Under the pieces are notes generated by a model that was not told where the DNA came from, did no database searches, and saw nothing but the letters and a program-made list of their open reading frames with translations. A program made the translations under genes and the position numbers. Below are positions 27,497-35,576 of a stretch of DNA of 64,000 bases, piece by piece; position 1 is the first letter of the stretch, and the number at the start of each line of letters is the position of its first letter. Source of the stretch: Roseibium sp. (GTDB lineage: Bacteria; Pseudomonadota; Alphaproteobacteria; Rhizobiales; Stappiaceae); contig JAEPML010000003.1 of NCBI GenBank assembly GCA_017643925.1, forward strand, positions 124,001 through 188,000. Direction: 5' to 3'.

Positions 27497-29113
27497 CTAA
27501 AAGGCCCCGTCGTAAGCGCGGCGCTCGATGCGGCACGCAAGAAGCGTAAAGCCGTCCCGCGACAGTGCCGCTTCGGCTTCCGTCCGGAGCGTCTCGGCAT
27601 CTTCCACCCAGGCACCGTGCCCCCCGTAGGCCGCCGCGACGGCAGGGAAGTCGGTCTCGCCGAAGTCTACGCCGACATTCGGCCGTTGGCTGTTGCGCTG
27701 CTTGAGCTCGATGAGCGCCAGACTCGTGTCGACCAGAACGCAGATGATGACCGGTATCCTGAGGTCGCGGAGCGTGGAGAGCTCTCCGAGGCACATCTCA
27801 AGTCCGGCATCCCCGACAAAGGCGATCACGGGTACGGTCTCATCAACGAGCCGATGACCCATGGCCAATGGAACGGCGCAGCCCATAGTGCAGAGCGCGG
27901 AAGACTGCAGCATCTGACGTGGTTGCGGGCACCGCCAGATCTGGCTCACAAGGATCCGATGCGCTCCGCTGTCCGCTGTCGCGACCGTATTGGCGGGCAT
28001 GACGTCCCGGAGCGTATGGAAGGCGGTTCCCGGGCCCCACCCGGACGCCTCCGGCTTGAAGGCATCGTCGAGATCCTGCCTGACGCTGTCCGGTTCCCCG
28101 CCCGGCCAGGACGGAGCGGTGTCTGAACGAGCCTTTTCAAGTTGTTCCAGTGCCGGGACAACCGCACTGCGCAGCGTTGTGGTGACGCTGTGCATGCCAT
28201 GCGTCCGCAGCACCGCGGTCACGTCAATGACGTTGGTGTCCGACGGCCATGGATTGCGCCAGTTGATCCGCATCTCGATCGGGTCATAGCCGAGCAGGAG
28301 AATACAGTCGCTCTGGTTGATCAGGGGCAACAGGTGCCCGTCCGCCTTGGGCGACAGGCCGGCACCACCAAGCGCGAGCGCGTGGTTCTCGTCCAGTAGC
28401 CCCTTTCCCTTGTAACTGGTGACAAGCGGAATGGAGAAGCGCTGACAAAACGCGGTGATGGCAGCCGACGCGCCTTCGTTGACCGCATCAACCCCGGCAA
28501 TTGCAATCGGCCGTTCCGCCTTTGCAAAGAGTTCAAGCGCCCGGTCGAGTTCAGGACCGACGAGCGGTGCCGAAGACAGTGGGGCGGATCTGAAATCGCT
28601 CGACCAGGGCTCATCCGTCTCGCTTTCGGCGACCCTGATCGGAACGTCGATATGGACAGGCCCGGGCTGGCCGTCCAGCGCGATGGCCAGTGCCTTTTCC
28701 ATCATCACATCAAGCGCACCAAGACGCGCGGAGAAGCTGGCCTTGACGATCGGTCGCAGCAACTGCTGGTGATCAAACACCTGGTGGGTATAGCTTTCGG
28801 CCTCTGCCTGGTCGACACAGCCAGTCAGGAAGATCATCGGCACCCTGTCCTGCCAGGCATTTGCGACCACGTTGATCGCGTTAGCGGCACCCGGACCAAG
28901 CGTTGCCAGAAGAACCCCTGGAGCCCCGTCTGCATGCCACCCGCCTTCGGCCATGAAGCCACCGGCGTTTTCATGTTTTACAAGCGTGAAGGCCAGCCCG
29001 GCCTGGTCAAGCGCCTGCATCAGGGCCAGCACTTCGCCACCGGGAATGCCAAATGCATTCCGGCATCCTGCCGCATGGAGCTTGCCTGCAATAATGTCCG
29101 CACCGGTCGTCAT
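27497..29113 (-). CDS. Thiamine-diphosphate-binding enzyme, acetolactate-synthase-like
   Basis: 538 aa with the three-domain layout of ThDP decarboxylases/ligases. The N-terminal Pyr domain has the catalytic glutamate in VKHENAGGFMAEG (near residue 49) and LLATLGPGAANAI. The central domain and the C-terminal PP domain (about 350-525) follow. The ThDP signature begins GDAGLEMCLGEL instead of GDG, and the usual Asn pair is replaced by Asp-Thr in VLVDTSLALIE. It follows a CaiB-type CoA-transferase gene by 1 bp, as oxalyl-CoA decarboxylase and formyl-CoA transferase do, but it is not a convincing Oxc. The substrate is unknown; it could be a 2-oxo acid decarboxylase. Confidence 0.75.
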   Translation of the reverse strand: MTTGADIIAGKLHAAGCRNAFGIPGGEVLALMQALDQAGLAFTLVKHENAGGFMAEGGWHADGAPGVLLATLGPGAANAINVVANAWQDRVPMIFLTGCVDQAEAESYTHQVFDHQQLLRPIVKASFSARLGALDVMMEKALAIALDGQPGPVHIDVPIRVAESETDEPWSSDFRSAPLSSAPLVGPELDRALELFAKAERPIAIAGVDAVNEGASAAITAFCQRFSIPLVTSYKGKGLLDENHALALGGAGLSPKADGHLLPLINQSDCILLLGYDPIEMRINWRNPWPSDTNVIDVTAVLRTHGMHSVTTTLRSAVVPALEQLEKARSDTAPSWPGGEPDSVRQDLDDAFKPEASGWGPGTAFHTLRDVMPANTVATADSGAHRILVSQIWRCPQPRQMLQSSALCTMGCAVPLAMGHRLVDETVPVIAFVGDAGLEMCLGELSTLRDLRIPVIICVLVDTSLALIELKQRNSQRPNVGVDFGETDFPAVAAAYGGHGAWVEDAETLRTEAEAALSRDGFTLLACRIERRAYDGAF

Positions 29114-29114
29114 T

Positions 29115-30389
29115 TTAGTTGTTTCCTTCTGTCCCGGTTGCTTTGCCGAGGTCCAAAATTCCCTGTTCCGCCAACTGCGATATCTGGCTGTCCGTCAGTC
29201 CCAGATGCTGCGCCAGCACGCTCCGGGTATCGGCCCCCAGCAGCGGTGGCGCCTTTTCATAGGAGACAGGCGTCTTTTCAAGATTGATCGGAGAACCGAT
29301 CAGGTCCACCTCGCCACTGAGCGGATGCGGCAGCGTGATCCGCATGTTGCGCGCCTGGACCTGCGGATCGTCAAACACCTGCTGCAGGTCGTTGACGGGT
29401 CCACAGGGAACGCCAGCCTGCTCAAGAACTTCGATCCATTCCGCTGCAGTCTTTTCAATCGTCAGCCGCCGGATCAAGGGCACAAGCTGTTTGCGATTGC
29501 GCACGCGGTCGGCGTTTTTCGCATAAAGCGGATCGCTGGCAAGATCGGTCGCTCCGGCAATCTCGCAAAACTTCTGGAATTGCGTGTCATTGCCGACGGC
29601 GAGGATGAAGGACTGGTCTGCAGCGGGAAAGGTTTCATAGGGCACGATGGTCGGGTGCCCGTTGCCAAGGCGTCCCGGCACGTCACCGGAAACCAGATAG
29701 CCTGCGCCCTGATTGATCAGCCAGGACACCTGGGCATCAAGCAGCGAGATGTCAATATGTTGCCCCTCATCGGTCTTGTGACGGTGGTTGAGGGCCGACA
29801 GAATGGAAACGGTTGCATACATGCCGCACATGACATCGGCGATGCCGACACCGCATTTGGTTTCTGTGCCGCCGTCTTCATCGGCAAAACCGGTCAGGGA
29901 CATGATGCCCCCCATGCCCTGGATCAGGAAGTCGTAGCCGGCGCGCTGTGCATAGGGTCCCGTCTGACCGAAGCCGGAGATCGAGCAGTAGATCAGGCCC
30001 GGATTAACCTGCTTCAGGCTCTCGTAATCAAGGCCCCGGCGCTTGAGATCTCCCACCTTGAAATTCTCAACGAGAATATCGGCCTTTGCCGCCAGCCGGG
30101 AAATCAGGTCCTGGCCTTCCTTGCTGGCCAGGTCGATCGCAACGGAGGACTTGTTCCGGTTCGAGGAAAGGTAGTAGGCGCTTTCGGCAGTCTCTTTTCC
30201 GGCTTGATCCTTGAGAAAGGGCGGTCCCCAACCGCGTGTGTCGTCACCGCGGCCCGGCCGTTCGATCTTGAGAACTTCAGCACCCAGATCGCCGAGGATC
30301 TGCGTGCATGTCGGTCCGGCCAGAATACGGGACAGATCAAGCACAACAAGGCCGGACAGAGCACCTTGTGCGGACGGGGACTGGGACAC
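29115..30389 (-). CDS. CaiB/BaiF family (class III) CoA-transferase
   Basis: 424 aa. Class III CoA-transferase motifs: VVLDLSRILAGPTCTQILGD, LGAEVLKIERPGRGDDTRGWGPP (this stretch spans two adjacent motifs), NFKVGDLKRRGLDYESLK and the catalytic aspartate in GYDFLIQGMGG. It moves CoA between carboxylic acids; the acid pair is not evident. It starts with GTG at 30389 after GAAGGTGAAGC. The stop nearly abuts the ThDP-enzyme start, so the two proteins probably act in one pathway. Confidence 0.88.
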   Translation of the reverse strand: MSQSPSAQGALSGLVVLDLSRILAGPTCTQILGDLGAEVLKIERPGRGDDTRGWGPPFLKDQAGKETAESAYYLSSNRNKSSVAIDLASKEGQDLISRLAAKADILVENFKVGDLKRRGLDYESLKQVNPGLIYCSISGFGQTGPYAQRAGYDFLIQGMGGIMSLTGFADEDGGTETKCGVGIADVMCGMYATVSILSALNHRHKTDEGQHIDISLLDAQVSWLINQGAGYLVSGDVPGRLGNGHPTIVPYETFPAADQSFILAVGNDTQFQKFCEIAGATDLASDPLYAKNADRVRNRKQLVPLIRRLTIEKTAAEWIEVLEQAGVPCGPVNDLQQVFDDPQVQARNMRITLPHPLSGEVDLIGSPINLEKTPVSYEKAPPLLGADTRSVLAQHLGLTDSQISQLAEQGILDLGKATGTEGNN

Positions 30390-30525
30390 GCTTCACCTTC
30401 AGGCTGTTTTTCCGGAAAAGGCCACAGAGCCCCCCTGCCGTCAACTGCCAAGCCGAGCTGCCGGGAACACCTCGCCTCACATTCCCGTTAGAGTTTCGTC
30501 AACAGCACCTTGGTGCCAATCCAGA

Positions 30526-31377
30526 TCAGCCTTTTGTTTTCCAGCCTTTCATGGAACCCAACTCGTTCCAGGCCCGCTTGATCCACTTGGCTTCGACACT
30601 GTGACCACCATCGTGCAAACAGAGTTCCAGAAGACCCTTTTCAGGCTGCCAGCGATCACATTTCAGGCCACCTTCACTGAAGGATTTGGGGGCCGTGTCC
30701 GCCAGCCCGTTCTGTCGACGCCAGATTGCGAAGCTCTCGAAAACGTCTCCCTGTTTCCACTTGCCACCGCCCAGCCAGCGCCCAGCAAGCGGCACCACCG
30801 TATCGGCGGTCCCGTGGACATGGAAGAGGTAGGGCGGTTCACTCGGGCATTCCAGCGGCAGCGGCTCCCAAAAGGCGCCGGCGATCGGAGCATAGCCACC
30901 GAAACGGTCGGCCTTCTCGCAGGCCAGGTACCAGGTCATGAAACCGCCGGAGGAAAAGCCGGAAAGCATCGTTCGGTCCGTGTCGACTCCGAACCGATCC
31001 GTCAGGTCAGCGAGGACCGTGTCGAAAAACGTCGATTCATCGCGCAGGTTCCTCGGCGCCGTTGGAAAGGACCAGGTGCCTTCGACGCCCTGAACCGCGA
31101 CGAAGGCCACGCCCAGGTCATTCGCCATGCGCTGAAAGCCCTTGTTGCGAATGGCATTGACCGCCTTGCCGCGATGGCCATGCAGATAGAAGATCGCCCC
31201 GAGGGGTTTATCTGCCGGCAGGCTTTCCGGCAGGTGAATGAAATATTGCCCCTGCTCGATCTCGCAGGCCGTTTCACCTCCGCAGCCGGCCTTGTCGGCT
31301 GCTGCGCTCAAAGACGGGCTCGCGGCAAATGCCAGCAGGCTTGCGGAAACGAGCAAAGGTTTGAACTTCGAAATCAA
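30526..31377 (-). CDS. Secreted esterase / PHB-depolymerase-like hydrolase
   Basis: Alpha/beta-hydrolase of the LpqC/polyhydroxybutyrate-depolymerase group, about 283 aa. I choose the TTG at 31377 because GGGGAG lies 6 nt upstream and the next residues form a good signal peptide (FKPLLVSASLLAFAASPSLS). The nucleophile serine sits in GFSSGGFMTW, the oxyanion region in FYLHGHRGKA, and the final histidine in LHDGGHSVEAKW. Paired cysteines (CGGETAC, LECP, CDRW, ELC) suit a periplasmic or secreted protein. The substrate is unknown; feruloyl esters or short polyesters are possible. Confidence 0.75.
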   Translation of the reverse strand: MISKFKPLLVSASLLAFAASPSLSAAADKAGCGGETACEIEQGQYFIHLPESLPADKPLGAIFYLHGHRGKAVNAIRNKGFQRMANDLGVAFVAVQGVEGTWSFPTAPRNLRDESTFFDTVLADLTDRFGVDTDRTMLSGFSSGGFMTWYLACEKADRFGGYAPIAGAFWEPLPLECPSEPPYLFHVHGTADTVVPLAGRWLGGGKWKQGDVFESFAIWRRQNGLADTAPKSFSEGGLKCDRWQPEKGLLELCLHDGGHSVEAKWIKRAWNELGSMKGWKTKG

Positions 31378-31504
31378 GATCAGCTCCCCTGACGGCAGGA
31401 CTGCATGCGACCGCCGCCGGGACGGTCCGTTCACATGACACAGAATGGAACTTGAACGCGCTTGTCCAGCGCCGGGTCTTCACAACTCGGCGAGAACCCG
31501 CCTT

Positions 31505-32290
31505 CTATTCCCAGGCGCCCTCGGTCGGAATGTTCAGCACGCGCCCGCAGTGTTTGCAGTGGACAGCATCCGTGTCGTGGCGGCTGAGACCGCAATCCGG
31601 ACAAGGAACACGCGCCTTCGAGGGGCGGAAGATCGTCTGGATCAGGCGCAGAAACAGCGCAACACCGAAGATCATGATGAGGACAGTCATCAACCGGCCC
31701 ACGCTGTCGGTCATGGTGATATCGCCATATCCGGTCGTCGTCAGGGTGGTGACGGTGAAATAGAGTGCATCCAGATAGGTGTTGATGTTCGGGTTCCGGT
31801 CATCCTCGATCACGAAGACAACAGCCGTGACGACGAAAATGAACACCACAAGATTGACGGCCGACTGAAGAATTTCCTCGTTGCGCCGGAACCATTCCGA
31901 CGCCTCGCGCAGCTCCTTCAGCAGATGGTAGGAGCGCAGAAGCCTCAACATCCGCACGACCCGAAGGAAAGCAAAGTTTTCCAGGAAAGCCGGAGCAACC
32001 AGAGACGCGATCACCACCAGGTCCGCGAGCGAGGTGAAGTTGAAGATATAGCGGCTGGGTTTTGCCGATGCGATCAGGCGGGCGATGTAGTCCAGGGTCA
32101 GGACGACGGCGATCCCGTAATCCAGTTCATGATGGTGCCGGTCGGGGTCCACCATGGACGATACGATGAAATAACCGATCGTCACCAGGTCGAAGGCCAG
32201 CAGCACATAGCGGAATGCCCGGGCGCTGGTCGTGTGGCCGAAATAGAGCTGACGGAAAAATGTCTGCAAAGCCGGTTTTTCCGACGCCAT
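31505..32290 (-). CDS. Voltage-gated-type potassium channel with C-terminal zinc ribbon
   Basis: Inner-membrane ion channel, 261 aa from the ATG at 32290. S1-S4-like helices come first, with a charged S4 (LRVVRMLRLLRSYHLL). The pore follows with the selectivity filter TTTGYGDITM near residue 188, then S6 (LMTVLIMIFGVALFLRLI). The last 35 residues hold two CxxC knuckles (CPDCG and CKHCG), so a zinc ribbon is fused at the cytoplasmic end. KvAP-like bacterial channels carry this transmembrane layout; the ribbon is less usual and could sense redox state or metals. It diverges from the SDR gene. Confidence 0.86.
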   Translation of the reverse strand: MASEKPALQTFFRQLYFGHTTSARAFRYVLLAFDLVTIGYFIVSSMVDPDRHHHELDYGIAVVLTLDYIARLIASAKPSRYIFNFTSLADLVVIASLVAPAFLENFAFLRVVRMLRLLRSYHLLKELREASEWFRRNEEILQSAVNLVVFIFVVTAVVFVIEDDRNPNINTYLDALYFTVTTLTTTGYGDITMTDSVGRLMTVLIMIFGVALFLRLIQTIFRPSKARVPCPDCGLSRHDTDAVHCKHCGRVLNIPTEGAWE

Positions 32291-32428
32291 GAACACTTGC
32301 CCCTGATCAATGGTTCGAGATCGCTTCAATCAATGTGGCAACCGACAGGACCTGACGAAAAATGTCAATCCGGTGGCCCTGACTTCTCATGCACGTTTCG
32401 CAGCAAGGCTTTAACTGAAGCTCTCAAG

Positions 32429-32461
32429 CGTGCAAAAAATGCATGATTGTCGTGCAATGCA
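32429..32461. promoter_or_regulatory. Direct repeat in the channel/SDR divergent gap
   Basis: CGTGCAA begins at 32429 and again at 32451, spaced 22 bp (two helical turns), and each copy is followed by ATGCA. It lies about 110-145 bp upstream of the SDR start. The even spacing suggests a regulator site, but no regulator gene is adjacent. Confidence 0.35.
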
Positions 32462-32572
32462 GCTATTTATTCCTTTCGGATTGCAGACTAAATTCCGGCC
32501 AAGGACAAAGGGCAGTGCCGATGAGGATCACCCTGAGCATCGAGCGCTGAACCAGAAGAAAAAGGAAATTCG

Positions 32573-33334
32573 ATGTTTGATTTGAACGGACAGGTCGCGC
32601 TCGTGACCGGCGCCAGCCGCGGAATTGGTGAAGCAGGCGCCCGGAGCCTTGCCAAATACGGCGCCAAGGTGGTTCTGGCTGCGCGGTCAGGTGGGGACAT
32701 TGAGCGCATCGCGGCCGAGATCCGTGACAGCGGTGGCCAGGCGTCTGCGGTGAGCTGCGATGTTGCCGACTATGCGGATGTCGCAAAGGCGGTTCAGCAC
32801 TGTATCGATACCTTTGGCGGCATCGATATCCTGGTAAACAATGCCGGAGTGATCGAACCCATCAGCCGCATCGAGACTTCCGATCCGAAAGCCTGGGGCA
32901 ACGTCATCGACATCAATGTGAAGGGTGTCTATCACGGCATTCGCGCCGTCGCGCCGCATATGCTTGAAAAGGGTGCGGGCACCATCGTCAATATCAGTTC
33001 CGGAGCCGCGGTCGGAGCGCTGGAAGGCTGGAGCCAATACTGTTCGTCCAAGGCGGCTGCCCTGTCGTTGACCCGGTGTGCCGACAAGGAATTCGGTGAC
33101 AAGGGTCTGCGTGTCGTCGGGCTGAGCCCAGGAACCGTTGCCACCCAAATGCAGGTCGACATCAAGGCCTCGGGGATCAACCCGGTCAGCCAGTTGGACC
33201 CTGCAGTACATATTCCGGCCGAATGGGTGGGAGAAGCCATCTGCTGGCTGGCGACGGATGCAGGAGACGCCTATCGCGGGGTTGATTGCTCCCTGCGTGA
33301 CGAGGATGTTCGCAAGTCGGTCGGTGTCATTTAA
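32573..33334 (+). CDS. SDR family NAD(P)-dependent oxidoreductase
   Basis: Classical short-chain dehydrogenase, 253 aa. Nucleotide motif LVTGASRGIGEAGA near residues 11-24, NNAGVIEP, the catalytic serine in NISSGAAVG and the YCSSK tetrad near 156-160. NAD versus NADP is not clear, although Arg in GASRGIG and the following AARSG suggest NADP. It stands alone on the plus strand, diverges from the channel gene and converges on the small 31-codon gene. The substrate is unknown. Confidence 0.88.
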   Translation: MFDLNGQVALVTGASRGIGEAGARSLAKYGAKVVLAARSGGDIERIAAEIRDSGGQASAVSCDVADYADVAKAVQHCIDTFGGIDILVNNAGVIEPISRIETSDPKAWGNVIDINVKGVYHGIRAVAPHMLEKGAGTIVNISSGAAVGALEGWSQYCSSKAAALSLTRCADKEFGDKGLRVVGLSPGTVATQMQVDIKASGINPVSQLDPAVHIPAEWVGEAICWLATDAGDAYRGVDCSLRDEDVRKSVGVI

Positions 33335-33340
33335 GGCATT

Positions 33341-33370
33341 AAAACAAAAGAGGGCCGCAGAGCGGCCCTC
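33341..33370 (-). terminator. Rho-independent terminator of the 31-codon gene
   Basis: A perfect 9-bp GC-rich stem (33350-33358 with 33362-33370, loop AGA). On the minus strand it is followed by TTTTGTTTT. No T-run follows on the plus strand, so it serves leftward transcripts. It begins 31 nt after the stop of the small gene. Confidence 0.85.
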
Positions 33371-33400
33371 CCATGAGATCGATGTGACCCTTGGTCCGGA

Positions 33401-33496
33401 TCAGATCCCGGTGAAACCTTTCAACGCCAGAGGCTGCTCCGGCACCAATCCATTCCACCCAGACACCCGGGCCACGATCGGATACTCATTAGACAT
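33401..33496 (-). CDS. 31-residue peptide gene, unknown function
   Basis: A short open frame starting MSNEYPIVARVSGWNG and ending LALKGFTGI. The start has a near-ideal Shine-Dalgarno (AAAGGAGGTG, 5 nt before ATG), and a Rho-independent terminator lies 31 nt after the stop, so it looks like a genuine, well-translated gene. The peptide has no cysteine, no signal sequence and no clear membrane helix. It lies 113 nt after the DUF302 gene on the same strand and may be cotranscribed, or driven from its own promoter near a 15-bp palindrome. I do not recognise a family. A small structural protein, a modified-peptide precursor or a regulatory leader are all possible. Confidence 0.7.
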   Translation of the reverse strand: MSNEYPIVARVSGWNGLVPEQPLALKGFTGI

Positions 33497-33549
33497 GGGC
33501 ACACCTCCTTTCTGTTGTTGACGATGAGGTCAGTGTGTGACCGTTCGCC

Positions 33550-33564
33550 GCGCTTGCCAAGCGC
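33550..33564. promoter_or_regulatory. Palindrome upstream of the 31-codon gene
   Basis: GCGCTTGCCAAGCGC has perfect 6-bp arms (three-base centre) and sits 54 bp before the ATG of the small gene. A nearby TTTGGCA on the minus strand echoes the TTGGCAA inside it. It could be an operator or a hairpin in a longer DUF302 transcript. Confidence 0.45.
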
Positions 33565-33609
33565 AAATGCCAAACGGCCCCTTGTTCTCAACACACTTTT
33601 CGCACGCTG

Positions 33610-34089
33610 TTACTTGGAAGCCACAGCGCTGTCGGCGATCGTCGCAAATACGCCATCCAGCTCTGCGGCCAGTGTTGCCAATGCATCTCCGCCTTCCTCC
33701 ATGTAGGGCGCAAACACGGAGGTCGGGGTCTTCCAGGAAAGCGTTGCGGTGCCGTCACTGTTTTCCGTCACATAGAACCGGATCGGCGCCTCGATCCCGG
33801 CAGCGATCGACGCTTCCAGCATTCGGACTGCATAGTCGTTGCGATAGACGCCGATGACCCGATTGCCCGGTATGGTCAATCCGCGCCCCTTCGCACCGGC
33901 AGACGCACTGGCCTGCGTCACCAGCAGCATTTTCTCGGCCTTGATGGCCGCCTTGAGGTCGTCGACCAGTTCGCCATAAGCCTTTTGCGTGGGCTTGACT
34001 TCCCATCCCTGACGCGGGCTCAAACTGTCAGCTGCTGCCTGAGACGCAGCAAGCGAGAAAAACAAAAGCAGACCCATTAGAAGACGCAT
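33610..34089 (-). CDS. Exported DUF302 domain protein
   Basis: 159 aa with a signal peptide (MRLLMGLLLFFSLAASQAAA) and GGAG 8 nt before the ATG. The DUF302 fold is recognised from YGELVDDLKAAIKAEKMLLV, then VIGVYRNDYAVRMLEASIAA and IRFYVTENSDGTATLSWKTP. DUF302 proteins are small periplasmic or cytosolic proteins of unknown role, sometimes near sulfur or redox genes. A YeeE/YedE sulfur-transport-type gene lies next to it on the same strand. Confidence 0.85.
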   Translation of the reverse strand: MRLLMGLLLFFSLAASQAAADSLSPRQGWEVKPTQKAYGELVDDLKAAIKAEKMLLVTQASASAGAKGRGLTIPGNRVIGVYRNDYAVRMLEASIAAGIEAPIRFYVTENSDGTATLSWKTPTSVFAPYMEEGGDALATLAAELDGVFATIADSAVASK

Positions 34090-34176
34090 TCGAATGCTCC
34101 AGAAGACCGAAGATTGGAGAATTCAATCTATCGTTCTGCGGGATGGTGGCATCTCACAATCCGGTGTGCAGGTTTT

Positions 34177-35334
34177 CTAACCCATGCCGAGCCTGAGCCT
34201 CAGGCGTGTTCCTGCCAGACTTCCCAGGAACCCGAACAACAGCCACAACCAGCCATGCAGCGAGCCTGATACAAGCCCGCCCAGATAAGCTCCGATGTTG
34301 CAGCCATAGGCAAGCCGTGCGCCATAGCCCATGAGAAGGCCGCCGGCGATTGCCGTCAGGACATCCCGCCGCGAGAGCCGCCAGACAGGCGCGAACTTGC
34401 CCGCCATGGCCGCGGCAAGCATCGCTCCGAGAATGATCCCGAAATCCATGACTGACGTGGTGTCGCGCAGGACGGAGTTTTCCAGCGCACCGCGCTGCCA
34501 GGTCCAGTAATGCCAGGTGTCCACGGGAATTCCGGCAGCATGAAAGATCTTCGCTCCCCACAACGCAAAGGCGGATGTGATGCCCCAGGGTCTGCCGACC
34601 ACAACAAACGTGGCGATCCCGACAAGCGCAAGCATGATCGCCCCCATCATCGGAGACCAGGGTCCCCGAATGACCGACACTGTCCTTGCCGGCGCTGCGA
34701 TCTCGCCGTGAGCCCCCCGTTCGATCCGGATCGTGAGGAAGGCAAGGCAGCCCAGCACAAGCGCCGTCAGCAGGAAGGCCCCGTGCGGTCCGAATTCCCT
34801 GATGAGGGACATCGGAGGCAATTTTGGCAGCTGTCCCCACAGGTGCAGATGTGCCGTTGCCGCGACCGAGCCAAGGACGAAGGCGGCCAGCGTGATCATC
34901 ATGCGTGTCGACCCGCCACCCACGGTGAAAAGCGTGCCGGAACCGCAGCCGCCGCCGAGCTGCATGCCGACGCCGAACATGAAAGCGCCCAGCGCTGCTG
35001 CGACCCCAAAGGGAAACACAAAGCCGCCGGTGGGCCATCCCAGCTGGTTGCCCCATGCAATCAGAGGAAAGGACACAGCGCTCGTCAGGAGAATCAGAAC
35101 GAATTGCGCCCGCAATCCGCCGCCCCGTCTTTCAGTGACAATCCTGCGCCATGCAGCGGTAAATCCGAAACTTGCGTGATAGAGAGACAGACCCGCCACC
35201 CCGCCGATCAGGACTGCGACCGCTTGTCTTGGCCCCGCCTCGCCATAAGCGCCGAAGGCCACCAGCGCCAACAAACCGGCGGCAATTCCGGCAACCAAAC
35301 CACTCGATTTTTCCACGTTTGTCGTCATTGGCAT
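34177..35334 (-). CDS. YeeE/YedE family (TsuA-like) membrane transporter
   Basis: Inner-membrane protein of 385 aa with about nine helices. Family motifs with conserved cysteines are present: MFGVGMQLGGGCGSGTLF, GYGARLAYGCNIGAYLGGL. In TsuA these cysteine motifs relay thiosulfate. No TusA-like partner is adjacent. Thiosulfate or another sulfur species is the likely cargo. Either ATG (35334 or 35328) could start it. Confidence 0.86.
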   Translation of the reverse strand: MPMTTNVEKSSGLVAGIAAGLLALVAFGAYGEAGPRQAVAVLIGGVAGLSLYHASFGFTAAWRRIVTERRGGGLRAQFVLILLTSAVSFPLIAWGNQLGWPTGGFVFPFGVAAALGAFMFGVGMQLGGGCGSGTLFTVGGGSTRMMITLAAFVLGSVAATAHLHLWGQLPKLPPMSLIREFGPHGAFLLTALVLGCLAFLTIRIERGAHGEIAAPARTVSVIRGPWSPMMGAIMLALVGIATFVVVGRPWGITSAFALWGAKIFHAAGIPVDTWHYWTWQRGALENSVLRDTTSVMDFGIILGAMLAAAMAGKFAPVWRLSRRDVLTAIAGGLLMGYGARLAYGCNIGAYLGGLVSGSLHGWLWLLFGFLGSLAGTRLRLRLGMG

Positions 35335-35576
35335 CTATGCATCTGGCCGGTTCCAACCGGCGAAAGGGAGTTGCCGAACACCCTGACACCAGTCGCGGAA
35401 GATACGCAATGAGCGGATCATTTTCGCGCCTACACATTGCCAACACCTTTTTGTGTTTTGCAGTTCATGAGAAGGGTGCGGATTTTGTGCTGTAGATATC
35501 ATTCCGGCTGTCTGCTTTGAGGCGTACGCAACGACGTCCGAGCAAGATACAGCCTTCGAAAGAGCAAAGGCCAGTT

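Noticed and set aside
33401-33496. 31-codon peptide as a PqqA or methanobactin precursor
   Set aside because: It lacks the Glu-x3-Tyr core of PqqA and has no cysteines as methanobactins need; no maturation genes adjoin it.
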